34,899 bases of DNA, taken from the NCBI GenBank assembly GCA_046154695.1, contig JBJXFI010000065.1, forward strand, positions 1 through 34,899, given 5' to 3'. The position numbers were made by a program, and so were the translations under genes. A model generated the notes under the pieces. That model was not told the origin of the DNA. It saw only the letters and a program-made list of their open reading frames with translations, and searched no databases. Origin of the DNA: DALYLB01 sp046154695 (GTDB taxonomy: Bacteria; Acidobacteriota; Blastocatellia; RBC074). Of the stretch, positions 1 to 8,339 are shown piece by piece (positions within the stretch are counted from its first letter, which is position 1; each line of letters begins with the position of its first letter).

Positions 1-342
1 ATGATCGCCGTGCGCGTCGGTCTTGGGCATCGCCTTGAGCGCCGCGAGCTGGGCCTTGTGGGTCGGCTTGAGATAAGCGGCGGGGCTCTTCTTCGCCTCG
101 GCCATACACCCGCCGCAGCAGAAATAGACTTCCCTGCCCATCAACATTGCCTTGTTGTCCTTGTTGTGGATCTCTTCGCCCGTGACGGGGCATGTCGTGA
201 CGCCGTCTCCCTTGCCGATGAATTCGACCTTTCCGTTGGCCGGTTTGGCCGCGGCCTTCTGCGGATGCTTGTCATGCGCGAATGCCGATGCGCCCAATGA
301 GAGCGTGAGAACCAGCGCGAACGCGTGAATGAGATGTTTCAT
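1..342 (-). CDS. Secreted YHS/TRASH-like metal-binding protein (3' end outside window)
   Basis: The reading frame starts at the ATG at 342 and is still open at base 1, so 114 codons are visible and the C-terminus is missing. AAAGGA lies about ten bases upstream of the start. Residues 1-22 form a signal peptide ending ASAFAHD, so export is expected. The mature part has a TCPVTGEEI motif followed by YFCCGGCMAEAKK; this Cys-x(n)-Cys-Cys-x-x-Cys layout is that of small YHS/TRASH domains, which bind metal ions such as copper. His residues near the signal cleavage site and at the visible end (DAHGDH) would also suit metal binding. The domain class is fairly clear from the motif; the metal and physiological role are inferred. 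No neighbour on this side is visible. Confidence 0.75.
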   Translation of the reverse strand, partial: MKHLIHAFALVLTLSLGASAFAHDKHPQKAAAKPANGKVEFIGKGDGVTTCPVTGEEIHNKDNKAMLMGREVYFCCGGCMAEAKKSPAAYLKPTHKAQLAALKAMPKTDAHGDH

Positions 343-418
343 AAAATGAATGTCCTTTCGATGGTTTCTGCGTTAATACCATTGCGGCCCGGCGGCGTGT
401 CCGCGCGCGCGGGCGGCT

Positions 419-1159
419 CTATCCAAACAGTTTTCCGAAATAATAGGGCATGGCCTGGCGCCACCACGGCCAGTCGTGGTTCACGTCATGGCCCCAGACA
501 TCGAGCCAGTGCGGAATTCCCTTCGCGTGAAGGATGTCCGACAACCGCCGCGACCGATCGGGCGCTTCATAGGCGCCCTGGCCTGTGAAGATCGTGATGG
601 CGCGCCCGCCGTGCCGCAGCGTCGGAAGATGGTAGTCGTCGTTCAAATGCGTGAGATAGTCCACGGGATTGTGAAAATAGGCGTTCTCGTCGTAGTGGCC
701 GTCCAAATAGGGCCGTATATCATAGCTGCCGCTGAGAAGAATGCATCCGCCGAAGAGATCGGGATGGCGAAAGAAGGTATTTCCGGCGAGATAGGCGCCG
801 AGACTGATGCCGACGACGATCGGTTTCACGTCATTTCCGCCGCAATCGGTGCGGATCAGGGGCAGCACCTCCCGGGTGAGGTAGCCGTCGTATCGATCGA
901 GCCAGTCGACCTTCTCCCAGGGAGCGGCCCCGTTGTTGAGCAGCGCCAGCCGATTGACGCTGTTGACCGAGTACATTTTCACCCTGCCGTTTTCCAGCCA
1001 CCCCTTGACCGAGTCGATCACATGAAAGCGTTCGTACTCCAAAAAGTCGGCCGCGGCCGTGGGCAGCATCAGCACCGGCGGCCCATAGTGGCCATAAGCC
1101 GCCAGCGGCATCTCCTGCCGCAGCCGCTCGCTGAACCAACTGGTGATATCACGTCGCAT
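419..1159 (-). CDS. Alpha/beta-hydrolase esterase family protein
   Basis: A 246-residue protein without signal peptide, probably cytoplasmic. It carries the nucleophile elbow VGISLGAY, a G-x-S-x-G motif with Ser at about residue 119, and a C-terminal histidine region (WGHDVNHDWPWW, about 222-233) that should supply the catalytic His. Its length and layout match the putative-esterase family related to esterase D and mycolyl-transferase-like enzymes, in which a compact alpha/beta-hydrolase fold cleaves carboxylic esters. The natural substrate cannot be told. The ATG at 1159 lies close behind an AGGAGAG ribosome site. It reads away from the rhodanese gene and towards the partial metal-binding gene, with about 76 bases between them, so the two minus-strand genes may share a transcript. 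Confidence 0.8.
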   Translation of the reverse strand: MRRDITSWFSERLRQEMPLAAYGHYGPPVLMLPTAAADFLEYERFHVIDSVKGWLENGRVKMYSVNSVNRLALLNNGAAPWEKVDWLDRYDGYLTREVLPLIRTDCGGNDVKPIVVGISLGAYLAGNTFFRHPDLFGGCILLSGSYDIRPYLDGHYDENAYFHNPVDYLTHLNDDYHLPTLRHGGRAITIFTGQGAYEAPDRSRRLSDILHAKGIPHWLDVWGHDVNHDWPWWRQAMPYYFGKLFG

Positions 1160-1392
1160 GAAAGATCTCTCCTGAAAAGGGATGAGTGTGACGGCGCGAT
1201 GAAACAGCCTCGGGCACGCCGGATATAAGCCGTGATTTTATGACGCGGGTCTTCTTCTGACAAGCGGGCTGATTTCGTTCGAGCGAGGTTCCTGATATGC
1301 TTGGCGGCATACGAATTCAATCAAAGCATCAATCGAATGATTCGCGCGCCCGGCGCCGGTCTTTTCGCCGGGCAGCGCAAGCGAGGCTCCAT

Positions 1393-2349
1393 ATGAATCG
1401 ATTCAAGCTGGTTTTCCATTCTTTCCTGGCGGCGCTCCTCATTCTGCCGCTTGCGCTGCTTTCCGGAAGCATCGCCAGGGCGCAGAAGAGCCGCTCCGGC
1501 GTGCGGGCGGAGATGCTGGTCTCGACCGACTGGCTGGCGCGGAATCTGAACAAACCCGGCGTCGTCGTGCTGCACGCCGCGGCCGAGCGCAAATCCTATG
1601 ACGAGGGCCATGTTCCCGGAGCGCGTTTTCTATCCCTCAGGGAAATCCTGACGGTCCGAAACGGCGTGGCGAACGAATTGCCGCCGGTCGCCGATCTGCG
1701 GAACGTCTTCGAGCGGCTGGGCGTGGGCGATCAATCGCGCATCGTGATCTATGGCGAAAACGCCGGGCTGACGGCGGCGCGCGTCTACTTCACGCTCGAC
1801 TACCTGGGCCACGGCGATCGCGCGGCCCTGCTCGATGGCGGGTTGGAAAAGTGGAGAGCCGAGAAACGAGAGGTCTCGACACAGGCGGTCGCGCCGCAAT
1901 CGGCCGCCTTTACGCCGCGAGTTCGCCCGCAGGTCCGGGCCGAGGCGAGCGCGGTTCGCGATCTCTCCTGGATCGCCTCGAACATCGAGCCTTCGGACGT
2001 CTCGCTGATCGACGCGCGCCCGCTCAAACAGTATGAGGGCGAGGACGCCGGCGGACTCTCCCGCCCCGGCCATATTCCAGGCGCCGCCAGCCTCTACTGG
2101 ATGCAGCACCTCGCCGCCCCGGACAATCCGGTGCTCAAGCCCGCCCGCGAGCTGCAGGCGCTTTTCGAGGCCGCAGGCGTCAAACCCGGCCAGCGCGTCC
2201 TGACCTATTGCCGAAGCGGAATGCAGGCCTCCCACTCCTATTTCACCGCCAAATATCTCGGCTATGACGTGATGATGTATGACGGCTCGTTCGGCGAATG
2301 GGTGACCCTCGACGGCGCACCCGTCGTCAAAGGCAAGGAACGAAAATAG
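1393..2349 (+). CDS. Secreted two-domain sulfurtransferase (rhodanese)
   Basis: I start the gene at the ATG at 1393 because the protein then begins with a proper signal peptide (MNRFKLVF, a hydrophobic stretch, then ARAQK); the longer upstream frame adds only Arg/Ser-rich sequence. The 318-residue product has two rhodanese domains. The N-terminal domain (about 38-155) has YGENAG where an active-site Cys would sit, so it is the usual inactive half. The C-terminal domain has LTYCRSGMQASH, with catalytic Cys at about residue 273. Family members move a sulfane sulfur from thiosulfate or 3-mercaptopyruvate to a thiol or cyanide acceptor. The CRSGMQ loop does not decide the donor clearly. Export suggests a role in periplasmic sulfur chemistry. 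A strong terminator follows directly. Confidence 0.88.
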   Translation: MNRFKLVFHSFLAALLILPLALLSGSIARAQKSRSGVRAEMLVSTDWLARNLNKPGVVVLHAAAERKSYDEGHVPGARFLSLREILTVRNGVANELPPVADLRNVFERLGVGDQSRIVIYGENAGLTAARVYFTLDYLGHGDRAALLDGGLEKWRAEKREVSTQAVAPQSAAFTPRVRPQVRAEASAVRDLSWIASNIEPSDVSLIDARPLKQYEGEDAGGLSRPGHIPGAASLYWMQHLAAPDNPVLKPARELQALFEAAGVKPGQRVLTYCRSGMQASHSYFTAKYLGYDVMMYDGSFGEWVTLDGAPVVKGKERK

Positions 2350-2359
2350 ATCGAAGAGA

Positions 2360-2405
2360 ACGACGAGTGATGAATGTTTCATACATTCATCACTCGTCGT
2401 TTTTC
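2360..2405 (+). terminator. Rho-independent terminator after the rhodanese gene
   Basis: A perfect 17-bp stem (2360-2376 with 2384-2400) closes a 7-base loop (TTTCATA) and is followed by TTTTTCTTT. It lies 10 bases after the rhodanese stop and should end that transcript. Confidence 0.93.
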
Positions 2406-2624
2406 TTTCCCTTCACCAAATCCAACTCTGAAGCCCGCCCGTAGTACCTCACGAGTCGCGATCAATCGAATCTGACCAGTGATGTAATTAGCGCTAATGC
2501 TACAACGGGAAGATCCTGCGTGGAGCCGTTATTGGCTTCGATGGGGGAGGTGTGTCTCCGGTTAGTTGGCGCGAGATTCCGAATGACGGTTTCACCCAAA
2601 AGAATTAGGGAGGAGGAGGGAAAG

Positions 2625-3959
2625 ATGAAACGACTGCTTCAGACGGGGATGCTGTTGGCGTTGGCCATTGGAGGGGTCGCCTGCCGAACGGCGAGCGACA
2701 GCGCGGAGATGAAACCGGCCGGCCCCTGCGAGATCGCGCTTGCGGCGCATGGGGGCGAGGCCGGAATCGATAAGGAGATCGCCGCGATCCAGCAGGACCT
2801 GCGCGTCAGCCGGAAACCATACCAGACCAATGCGATGATCGAACAACTGGGCTGGCGCTTCGTCGAGAAGGCGCGCGGCAGCTTTGATCCGGGCTATTAC
2901 AAACTCGCCGAACAGTGCGCGCTTTGCCTGGAATCGAAGCCGGCGAAGAGCGATGAAGAGGCGCGGTCGCCGCTCTCGTCCGCGAGATCGATTCGCGCCG
3001 CGTCGCTGCTGCTGCGCGGGCATGCGCTCCACAGCATGCACCGATTCGCCGAGGCCGAAAAGCTCGCGCGGGAGCTGGTCGAGACCCGCGGACTCGCCTA
3101 CGACTTCGGGTTGCTCGGCGACGTGCTGATGGAGCAGGGCAAGCTCGACGAATCGATCGCGGCCTACGAGAAGATGATGGAGCAGCGCCCCGGGCCGCAG
3201 GCCTACAGCCGCGCGGCGCACATTCGCTGGTTGAAGGGCGACCTGGACGGCGCGCGGATCCTGATGCGAATGGCGGCCCAATCGGCCGGGGATGGCGATG
3301 CGGACTCCTCGGCGTGGGCCTGGGCCCGCCTGGCCCTGTTCGAGCTTCAGGCCGGCAACGCAAAACGAGCGCACGAGATGTGCGATCTGGCGCTGGAACT
3401 TCGCGGAGATTACGCGCCCGCCCTGCTTGCGCGCGGCCGGGTGCTTCTCGCGGAGAAGCGGATCGAGGAGTCTCTTGCCCCGCTGCAAAAGGCCGCTGGG
3501 CTCAACCCGCTTCCCGAATATCTATGGACGCTGGCCGACGCGCTGCGCGGGGCCGGGCGAAACGACGAGGCCGAGCGGGTCGAGGCCCGACTTGCCGCGA
3601 CCGGCCCGTCGAATGACCCGCGCACGTTCGCCCTGTATCTGGCCACGCGCGGCAGCGATGCCGCCACCGCCCTCAAACTCGCCGAGGAGGAGTTCCGCCT
3701 CCGCCGCGACATCTACACCCTGGATGCGCTCGCCTGGGCCCAACTGGCGGCAGGAAACGCCGCCGAGGCGTGGAAGACCATGCGGGCCGCGCTCGCGCAA
3801 AACACGCAGGACGCACGCCTGTTTCTGCACGCCGCGACCATCGCCTCCCAGGCGGGAGACATGCCATCCGCAAAGAGATATGCCGGAAAGGCCGCAAGAA
3901 TCGATTCCCTGCTGCTGCCCGGTGAACGAATTCGTCTGCGCGAGTTGGGAAACTCCTGA
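2625..3959 (+). CDS. TPR-repeat lipoprotein, upstream partner of DUF4331 gene
   Basis: The start at 2625 follows a very strong AGGGAGGAGGAGG ribosome site and gives a lipoprotein signal peptide with lipobox IGGVAC, so the protein should be lipid-anchored at the envelope. The 444-residue product is made almost wholly of helical TPR-like pairs; recognisable units include DFGLLGDVLMEQGKLDES, YSRAAHIRWLKGDLDGA and YLWTLADALRGAGRNDEA. Such repeats hold partner proteins and have no catalytic role themselves. The gene lies 75 bases before the DUF4331 gene on the same strand, and a HupE-like membrane protein follows that. The shared orientation and envelope location suggest an assembly or scaffold role for that set; this is inference. 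No TPR partner can be named from sequence. Confidence 0.85.
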   Translation: MKRLLQTGMLLALAIGGVACRTASDSAEMKPAGPCEIALAAHGGEAGIDKEIAAIQQDLRVSRKPYQTNAMIEQLGWRFVEKARGSFDPGYYKLAEQCALCLESKPAKSDEEARSPLSSARSIRAASLLLRGHALHSMHRFAEAEKLARELVETRGLAYDFGLLGDVLMEQGKLDESIAAYEKMMEQRPGPQAYSRAAHIRWLKGDLDGARILMRMAAQSAGDGDADSSAWAWARLALFELQAGNAKRAHEMCDLALELRGDYAPALLARGRVLLAEKRIEESLAPLQKAAGLNPLPEYLWTLADALRGAGRNDEAERVEARLAATGPSNDPRTFALYLATRGSDAATALKLAEEEFRLRRDIYTLDALAWAQLAAGNAAEAWKTMRAALAQNTQDARLFLHAATIASQAGDMPSAKRYAGKAARIDSLLLPGERIRLRELGNS

Positions 3960-4034
3960 GACGAAACAGGAGAGCGACCACTCACCTGTTTTTCGAACAA
4001 CCCGACCAAGTCGAACCAAGAAGGAGTCAGAACA

Positions 4035-5576
4035 ATGAAGACATTCGGCAGTACATATCGTCGTGCGCTCACGATTGCCATGGCGGCCATCATGGGTTTC
4101 ACGCCGATGCTTTCCATTCCAGCGTTTGCTTCGAGCCATATGGACGCGCCGCTGATCACGCGCGATCCGTCGGCCAACACGACCGACGTCTATGCCTTCG
4201 TTCGGCCGGACGCCAACGGCAACAAGGCGCTCAACCTGGCGCTGGGCGTCTATCCCCACCAGAATCCGGGAATCGGGCCGAACAAATACAACTTCGATGA
4301 GAATGTTCGGTACGAAATCCACGTCGCGCTCGGCGGCGATATCGCGGCAGGCAGGCCGACCCTGACTTATCGTTTCGAGTTCAACACCGCCTTCAAGAGC
4401 CAGAAGACGCTGCTCCAGTCCTATTTGGGGGTGATTCAGAACCTCGATGACGCCGCGCAGAATCTGACCCAGACCTACAGAATCACCAAGATCGACTATC
4501 GCAACGGGACAGGCACGTTCATCGGCCAGGGCGCAGTTCCACCGAACAACCAGGGAAACGCCACGCCGTTCTACAACGAGGGCGACAACGGCGAGAACCC
4601 CGCGCGCAAGGGCGTCGCGACGGCGACCGAACTTGACAAGTACACGCGGCAGGCGATCGTCACGTTCCCGAACGGGTACACGGCGTTCGCGGGGCAGCGC
4701 GATGACGGCTTCTTTGGGGATATACAGTCGATCTTCGACCTCCTCAAGCTTCGCAACCCCGGAAAAGACTCGCAGGGCGGCTACAACCTGCACCTGATGT
4801 CGCTGCGCGTTCCGTTGAGCGAACTGGGGGGCGATCAGCAGACGGTCGGCGTGTTCGCCACGACCAGCCGGGCGATGGCGCCCGCGCAGAGCACGAGCGG
4901 CCGCGGCTTTCTCGATCTGATCCGCCGGCCGCAATTCGTGCAGGTCGCGCGTCAGGGCAATCCGCTCTTCAATGAAGGGCTGGTCGCGATCGAGGATAAA
5001 GACACCTACAGCCGGACGCTGCCGACCACCGATGGACAGATCTTCCGGAAGTATGCCGAGAACCCCGAGCTTGCCACGTTGATCAATTTGTTGATCGGCG
5101 GCGGCCAGCAACTGGCGATCGACAAGGGGCGCGCCGACATCGCCGCGATCTTTATCCCCGATCTGATCAAGATCGATCTTTCGACCGATCCGGTCCGCCT
5201 GGCGGGGAATGGCCCGGGCGCGGCGACGAATCCGGACGATATGGGATTCTCGCGCCTGAGCATCTTCGGCGGCGACATCCTGGAGAGCCGGGCCGCCGGC
5301 CATCCGTTCCGCCTTCCCAGCCAGTTTCTGGGCCTTCCGGCGGGCAAGTTCTTTGTGCCCGGCGGATGGCCGAACGGACGCCGCTTCGGCGACGACGTGG
5401 TCGATATCGCAATCATCGCCCTGCTCAGCGACCTGCGAAATCCGGCCGCCCTCAAGATCAACGATCCGTTCATGGGCAACTATGACGGCGTGACCGGCAA
5501 CGAGATGGGATTCAACAAGGTCTTCCCCTATGAATCCACGCCGCAGAACGGCCGCAACATCGTCGGAATGAAATAA
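4035..5576 (+). CDS. Secreted DUF4331 domain protein
   Basis: A 513-residue protein preceded by AAGAAGGAG. The signal peptide ends near IPAFASS, directly before the family signature SSHMDAPLITRDPSANTTDVYAF, which I recognise as the conserved N-terminus of DUF4331 proteins (SSHxxAPxxxxDPxAxxTDxYAF). Later conserved-looking features are the ETPxxN-like end (PYESTPQNGRN) and DDVVDIAI. The mature protein has no Cys residue, and the family's biochemical function is not known to me. It sits between a TPR lipoprotein and a HupE/UreJ-type integral membrane protein on the same strand. My inference is that all three act together at the cell envelope. Length is normal for the family and nothing suggests truncation. 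Confidence 0.88.
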   Translation: MKTFGSTYRRALTIAMAAIMGFTPMLSIPAFASSHMDAPLITRDPSANTTDVYAFVRPDANGNKALNLALGVYPHQNPGIGPNKYNFDENVRYEIHVALGGDIAAGRPTLTYRFEFNTAFKSQKTLLQSYLGVIQNLDDAAQNLTQTYRITKIDYRNGTGTFIGQGAVPPNNQGNATPFYNEGDNGENPARKGVATATELDKYTRQAIVTFPNGYTAFAGQRDDGFFGDIQSIFDLLKLRNPGKDSQGGYNLHLMSLRVPLSELGGDQQTVGVFATTSRAMAPAQSTSGRGFLDLIRRPQFVQVARQGNPLFNEGLVAIEDKDTYSRTLPTTDGQIFRKYAENPELATLINLLIGGGQQLAIDKGRADIAAIFIPDLIKIDLSTDPVRLAGNGPGAATNPDDMGFSRLSIFGGDILESRAAGHPFRLPSQFLGLPAGKFFVPGGWPNGRRFGDDVVDIAIIALLSDLRNPAALKINDPFMGNYDGVTGNEMGFNKVFPYESTPQNGRNIVGMK

Positions 5577-5592
5577 ACAGGACTCGGGAACC

Positions 5593-5661
5593 GTTTGGAG
5601 TTCTGCCTTCAGGCGGCCGGCTTTCTTCAATCGCTGACCGCCGGAAGGCGGAACTCCAACC
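5593..5661. repeat. Palindromic intergenic repeat, full copy (family A)
   Basis: The left arm starting GTTTGGAGTTCTGCC (5593-5616) and the right arm ending GGCGGAACTCCAAC (5639-5661) are nearly perfect reverse complements of about 23 bp, with a loop of about 22 bases. Related copies lie at 14300-14333 and, as a half copy, at 7643-7662. All are intergenic, so this is a dispersed palindromic element. The hairpin may also act as an mRNA 3' end structure for the DUF4331 gene. Confidence 0.8.
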
Positions 5662-5758
5662 GCTGTTCATTCTTTCCGAGCGCTGCAATGATGCTGCAAT
5701 GATGCAAAGATAGCTTCTTGCGAAACCTGTTTTCTTTTCTCAAAGGATAGGGATCCCA

Positions 5759-6856
5759 ATGGAACCGCGCGCCAATTTCGTCCCGACGATCTGTCTTTTG
5801 CTGGTCTGTCTCGTCGTCGCTGCCGCCTCGGTCTACGCGCACGATCCGGGGTTGAGCGCCGTGAATCTGCGCGTCGAAGGCGGCGCGCTGCGGGCGCAGG
5901 TCAGCTTCGCGCGCCCCGATATCGACTCGATCCTGCTCGTGGACGCGAACCGCGATGGGCGGGTGTCGGCCGGGGAGCTCGACGCCGTGCGGCCCCGCCT
6001 CGATGCGCTGGGGCGCGAGGCGATCGAGATTCTGATCGATGGGAGGGCGGTTCTTCCCACATCGATCGCGACCACCGCCGACGACAGCGGCGCCATCCAT
6101 TTTCAGCTTCGGTTCGAGAACGCGGCCGGCGCGAGACTGGAGCTTCGCTCGCCGCTGCTCGGGCGCCTCCCGCTCGGCCACAAACAATTTTTGACGCTGC
6201 GGGGCGAAGGGGATGAAACGATGGGGGCGCGGCTGCTCGACGCGCGGGCCGATCGCTATCAGCTCGATCTCGCGTCGTTTCTCGTAACGAAGGAGCGGCC
6301 GCAAACCTTCCGCGGGTTTCTGAAACTGGGGGTCGAGCATATCCTGCTCGGATTCGATCATCTGGCCTTTCTGCTGGCGCTGTTGATGGCGGGCAGCAAA
6401 TTGCGCGAGGCCGCGGCGATCATCACCTCGTTCACGGTCGCGCATTCGATCACGCTGGGTCTGGCGACCTTCGATCTGGCGCGCCTCCCGCCCGCGATCG
6501 TCGAGCCGCTGATCGCCGTCTCGATCATCTATGTCGGGATCGAGAATCTGCTGGGCAGGGGAACGGCCCATCGCTGGCTGCTGACCTTCGGCTTCGGGCT
6601 GATCCATGGCTTCGGCTTCGCGACGGTGTTGCGCGAACTGGGAATCGGAGACTCCGGGGCCTCCGCGATCATGCCGCTCCTCTCCTTCAACCTGGGCGTC
6701 GAGATCGGCCAGCTCGCCATCGCCGCGCTGCTGCTGCCGGTCATCTGGAAGTTGAAGGAGAAGCCCTCGCTCTTTCCGAAGTACGCTCCCGCCTGCTCCC
6801 TCCTGATCACGCTTGCCGGGATCTATTGGCTGCTGGAGCGAACGGTTTTCAATTGA
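5759..6856 (+). CDS. HupE/UreJ-type integral membrane protein with EF-hand-like N-terminus
   Basis: A 365-residue protein starting at the ATG at 5759 after AAAGGATAGGG. Residues 10-27 form a signal segment ending VYAHD. The exported N-terminal domain (about 28-180) contains VDANRDGRVSAGEL (about 61-74), which fits a calcium-binding EF-hand loop. The C-terminal half (about 180-360) has six or so membrane helices with the HupE/UreJ signatures LGVEHILLGFDHLAFL, TSFTVAHSITL, FGFGLIHGFGFA and LSFNLGVEIGQ. The paired His residues in these helices resemble those of HupE/UreJ metal transporters (nickel, cobalt). This long form is the second HupE subclass, whose substrate is not established to my knowledge. 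Synteny with the DUF4331 and TPR genes suggests a shared role. Confidence 0.85.
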   Translation: MEPRANFVPTICLLLVCLVVAAASVYAHDPGLSAVNLRVEGGALRAQVSFARPDIDSILLVDANRDGRVSAGELDAVRPRLDALGREAIEILIDGRAVLPTSIATTADDSGAIHFQLRFENAAGARLELRSPLLGRLPLGHKQFLTLRGEGDETMGARLLDARADRYQLDLASFLVTKERPQTFRGFLKLGVEHILLGFDHLAFLLALLMAGSKLREAAAIITSFTVAHSITLGLATFDLARLPPAIVEPLIAVSIIYVGIENLLGRGTAHRWLLTFGFGLIHGFGFATVLRELGIGDSGASAIMPLLSFNLGVEIGQLAIAALLLPVIWKLKEKPSLFPKYAPACSLLITLAGIYWLLERTVFN

Positions 6857-6896
6857 CCCGCCCGGGCGTTTTTTCCGGCCGCGGAGTTTAGGTTTT

Positions 6897-6923
6897 CGCG
6901 GGATTGTGATACACAATCCCGCG
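6897..6923. promoter_or_regulatory. Perfect 12-bp hairpin touching a start codon
   Basis: CGCGGGATTGTG (6897-6908) and CACAATCCCGCG (6912-6923) pair perfectly around the loop ATA. The ATG of the phosphoesterase gene begins at 6924, the next base. No T-run follows, so it is not a standard terminator. It could be an operator, or an mRNA structure that limits translation starts. Confidence 0.7.
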
Positions 6924-7613
6924 ATGAACGCACCCGCTCGCGACAAGCTTCGCCGCATCGGTTTGATTGGCGACATTCATTGTGAGGATCAGCTGCTGGA
7001 AACCGCGCTGCGCTTCCTTGGCGAGGCGCGGATCGAGATGATCTGCGCGGTCGGGGATATCGTGGACGGGCCGGGAAACGCCAACCGCGCGATCGAATTG
7101 CTGGTGCATAATCACGTGGTGACCGTGCTCGGCAATCACGAGCGGTGGCTTTTCGCCGGCGAGATGCGCGGTCTGCCCGACGCCAATTCCCGCTTCGACC
7201 TGGACGCGGCCTCATGGGAATTCCTGCCGGATCTTCCCGCGCGGCGCACGCTGGAGACCGTGCGGGGACGCGCCCTGCTCTGCCACGGACTGGGCGACGA
7301 CGACCTGGCCGGCGTCTGGCCCGACGAGTCTCCGCTGCAAATTCACGACAACCTTCAGCTCTGGCGGCTCGTCCATTCCCGCCGGTATGAGTTCATTCTC
7401 AATGGGCATACCCATTACAGAATGGTGCGCTCGTTCGATAATCTGACGGTGATCAACGCCGGCACGCTCTATCGAAAACACAGCCCCTGCTTCTGCATCA
7501 TCGATTTCGACGCCGGCGCGGTCCAATTCTATAATGTGGGATTCGATGAGCGGGTCGTCGCGGCGGAGCTGTACCACTTGCCGCTCTTTTCCCGCCCTCT
7601 GACGCCCGGATAA
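6924..7613 (+). CDS. Calcineurin-like metallophosphoesterase
   Basis: A 229-residue cytoplasmic protein with the complete set of metal-binding motifs of the calcineurin-like phosphoesterase superfamily in order: GDIH (about 14-17), GDIVDG (about 41-46), LGNHER (about 66-71), CHGLGDDD and NGHTHYR. These residues bind two metal ions and activate water to cleave a phosphomono- or phosphodiester bond. The size and the LGNHE core resemble the YfcE/MJ0936 group of small phosphodiesterases, but the substrate is open. I chose the ATG at 6924 because homology-like sequence (RRIGLIGDIH) begins just after it. No Shine-Dalgarno site is free because the bases before it form a perfect hairpin. An in-frame GTG at 6906 is the alternative. 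Confidence 0.85.
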   Translation: MNAPARDKLRRIGLIGDIHCEDQLLETALRFLGEARIEMICAVGDIVDGPGNANRAIELLVHNHVVTVLGNHERWLFAGEMRGLPDANSRFDLDAASWEFLPDLPARRTLETVRGRALLCHGLGDDDLAGVWPDESPLQIHDNLQLWRLVHSRRYEFILNGHTHYRMVRSFDNLTVINAGTLYRKHSPCFCIIDFDAGAVQFYNVGFDERVVAAELYHLPLFSRPLTPG

Positions 7614-7642
7614 GGCACTGAGCGTTGCCCGCATGAGATCGA

Positions 7643-7662
7643 TTGCCTGAAGGCGGATCTCC
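7643..7662. repeat. Half copy of palindromic repeat family A
   Basis: TTGCCTGAAGGCGGATCTCC resembles the right arm of the full copy at 5639-5661 (GGAAGGCGGAACTCC). The left arm is missing. It lies in the 73-base gap between the phosphoesterase and rdgB genes. Confidence 0.5.
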
Positions 7663-7686
7663 AGATTATTTTCGAGGAATCAAACC

Positions 7687-8310
7687 GTGAGCGGCCCCAA
7701 AACCTTGTTGATCGCGACGACGAACCCGGGCAAGGTGGCCGAGATCTCGGCCCTGCTGCGGGGAATGAACTATCGTGTGATTGGCCTGGCGGACCTTTCG
7801 GAAATACCGCCCGCCGTCGAGGAGACGGGAGCGACGTTCGGGGAGAACGCGATTCTCAAGGCCGACTACTATCACGCCCGCACAGGATACCTGACGCTGG
7901 CCGATGATTCAGGCCTTGAAGTGGACGCGCTCGGCGGGCGGCCCGGCGTCCATTCGGCCCGCTATGGCGGGGAGGACAAGAGCAGCGCCGAGCAGGTGGG
8001 GCTGCTGCTCGATGAGTTGAGAGACACCCCCGCCGAAAAGCGCACGGCCCGCTTCGTCTGCTGCATCGCGCTCAAGAGCGGCACGCTTCGCAAGACCTTC
8101 GAGCGGCGCTGCGAGGGGCGCATCGCGCTTGAACCCCGCGGGCAGGGCGGTTTCGGGTATGATCCCGTCTTCATCGACCCCGAGCGGGGCCTCACTTTCG
8201 CCGAACTCACGCGCCAGGAAAAGGCCGCGCGCAGCCATCGAGGAAAGGCGCTGAAGGCCGCGCGCGAATTTCTGGAAACCCTGGCCGATGCGTTGGGATG
8301 CACGAGATGA
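7687..8310 (+). CDS. rdgB: Non-canonical purine NTP pyrophosphatase (RdgB/HAM1)
   Basis: A 207-residue protein with the RdgB/HAM1/Ham1p signatures ATTNPGKVAEI (about 10-20), LADDSGLEVDALGGRPGVHS (about 70-90) and GGFGYDPVF (about 155-163). The family hydrolyses ITP, dITP and XTP to the monophosphate and pyrophosphate, keeping deaminated purines out of DNA and RNA in the cytoplasm. The start is GTG at 7687, with GAGGA about seven bases before it. Length is typical and all key residues seen in the family appear to be present. It follows the metallophosphoesterase on the same strand with 73 bases between them. Both act on phosphate bonds, but a shared pathway is not shown. It converges on the zinc-ribbon gene at 8340. 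Confidence 0.95.
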   Translation: MSGPKTLLIATTNPGKVAEISALLRGMNYRVIGLADLSEIPPAVEETGATFGENAILKADYYHARTGYLTLADDSGLEVDALGGRPGVHSARYGGEDKSSAEQVGLLLDELRDTPAEKRTARFVCCIALKSGTLRKTFERRCEGRIALEPRGQGGFGYDPVFIDPERGLTFAELTRQEKAARSHRGKALKAAREFLETLADALGCTR

Positions 8311-8339
8311 CGGCGGTCAGCCCGCATCTCCGTTTCGAT

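Noticed and set aside
3522..5630. Very long minus-strand open frame (about 700 codons) opposite the TPR and DUF4331 genes
   Set aside because: It is rich in Arg, Gly and Ala without any domain pattern, and both genes opposite have signal peptides, ribosome sites and family motifs. It is a shadow frame of GC-rich DNA.
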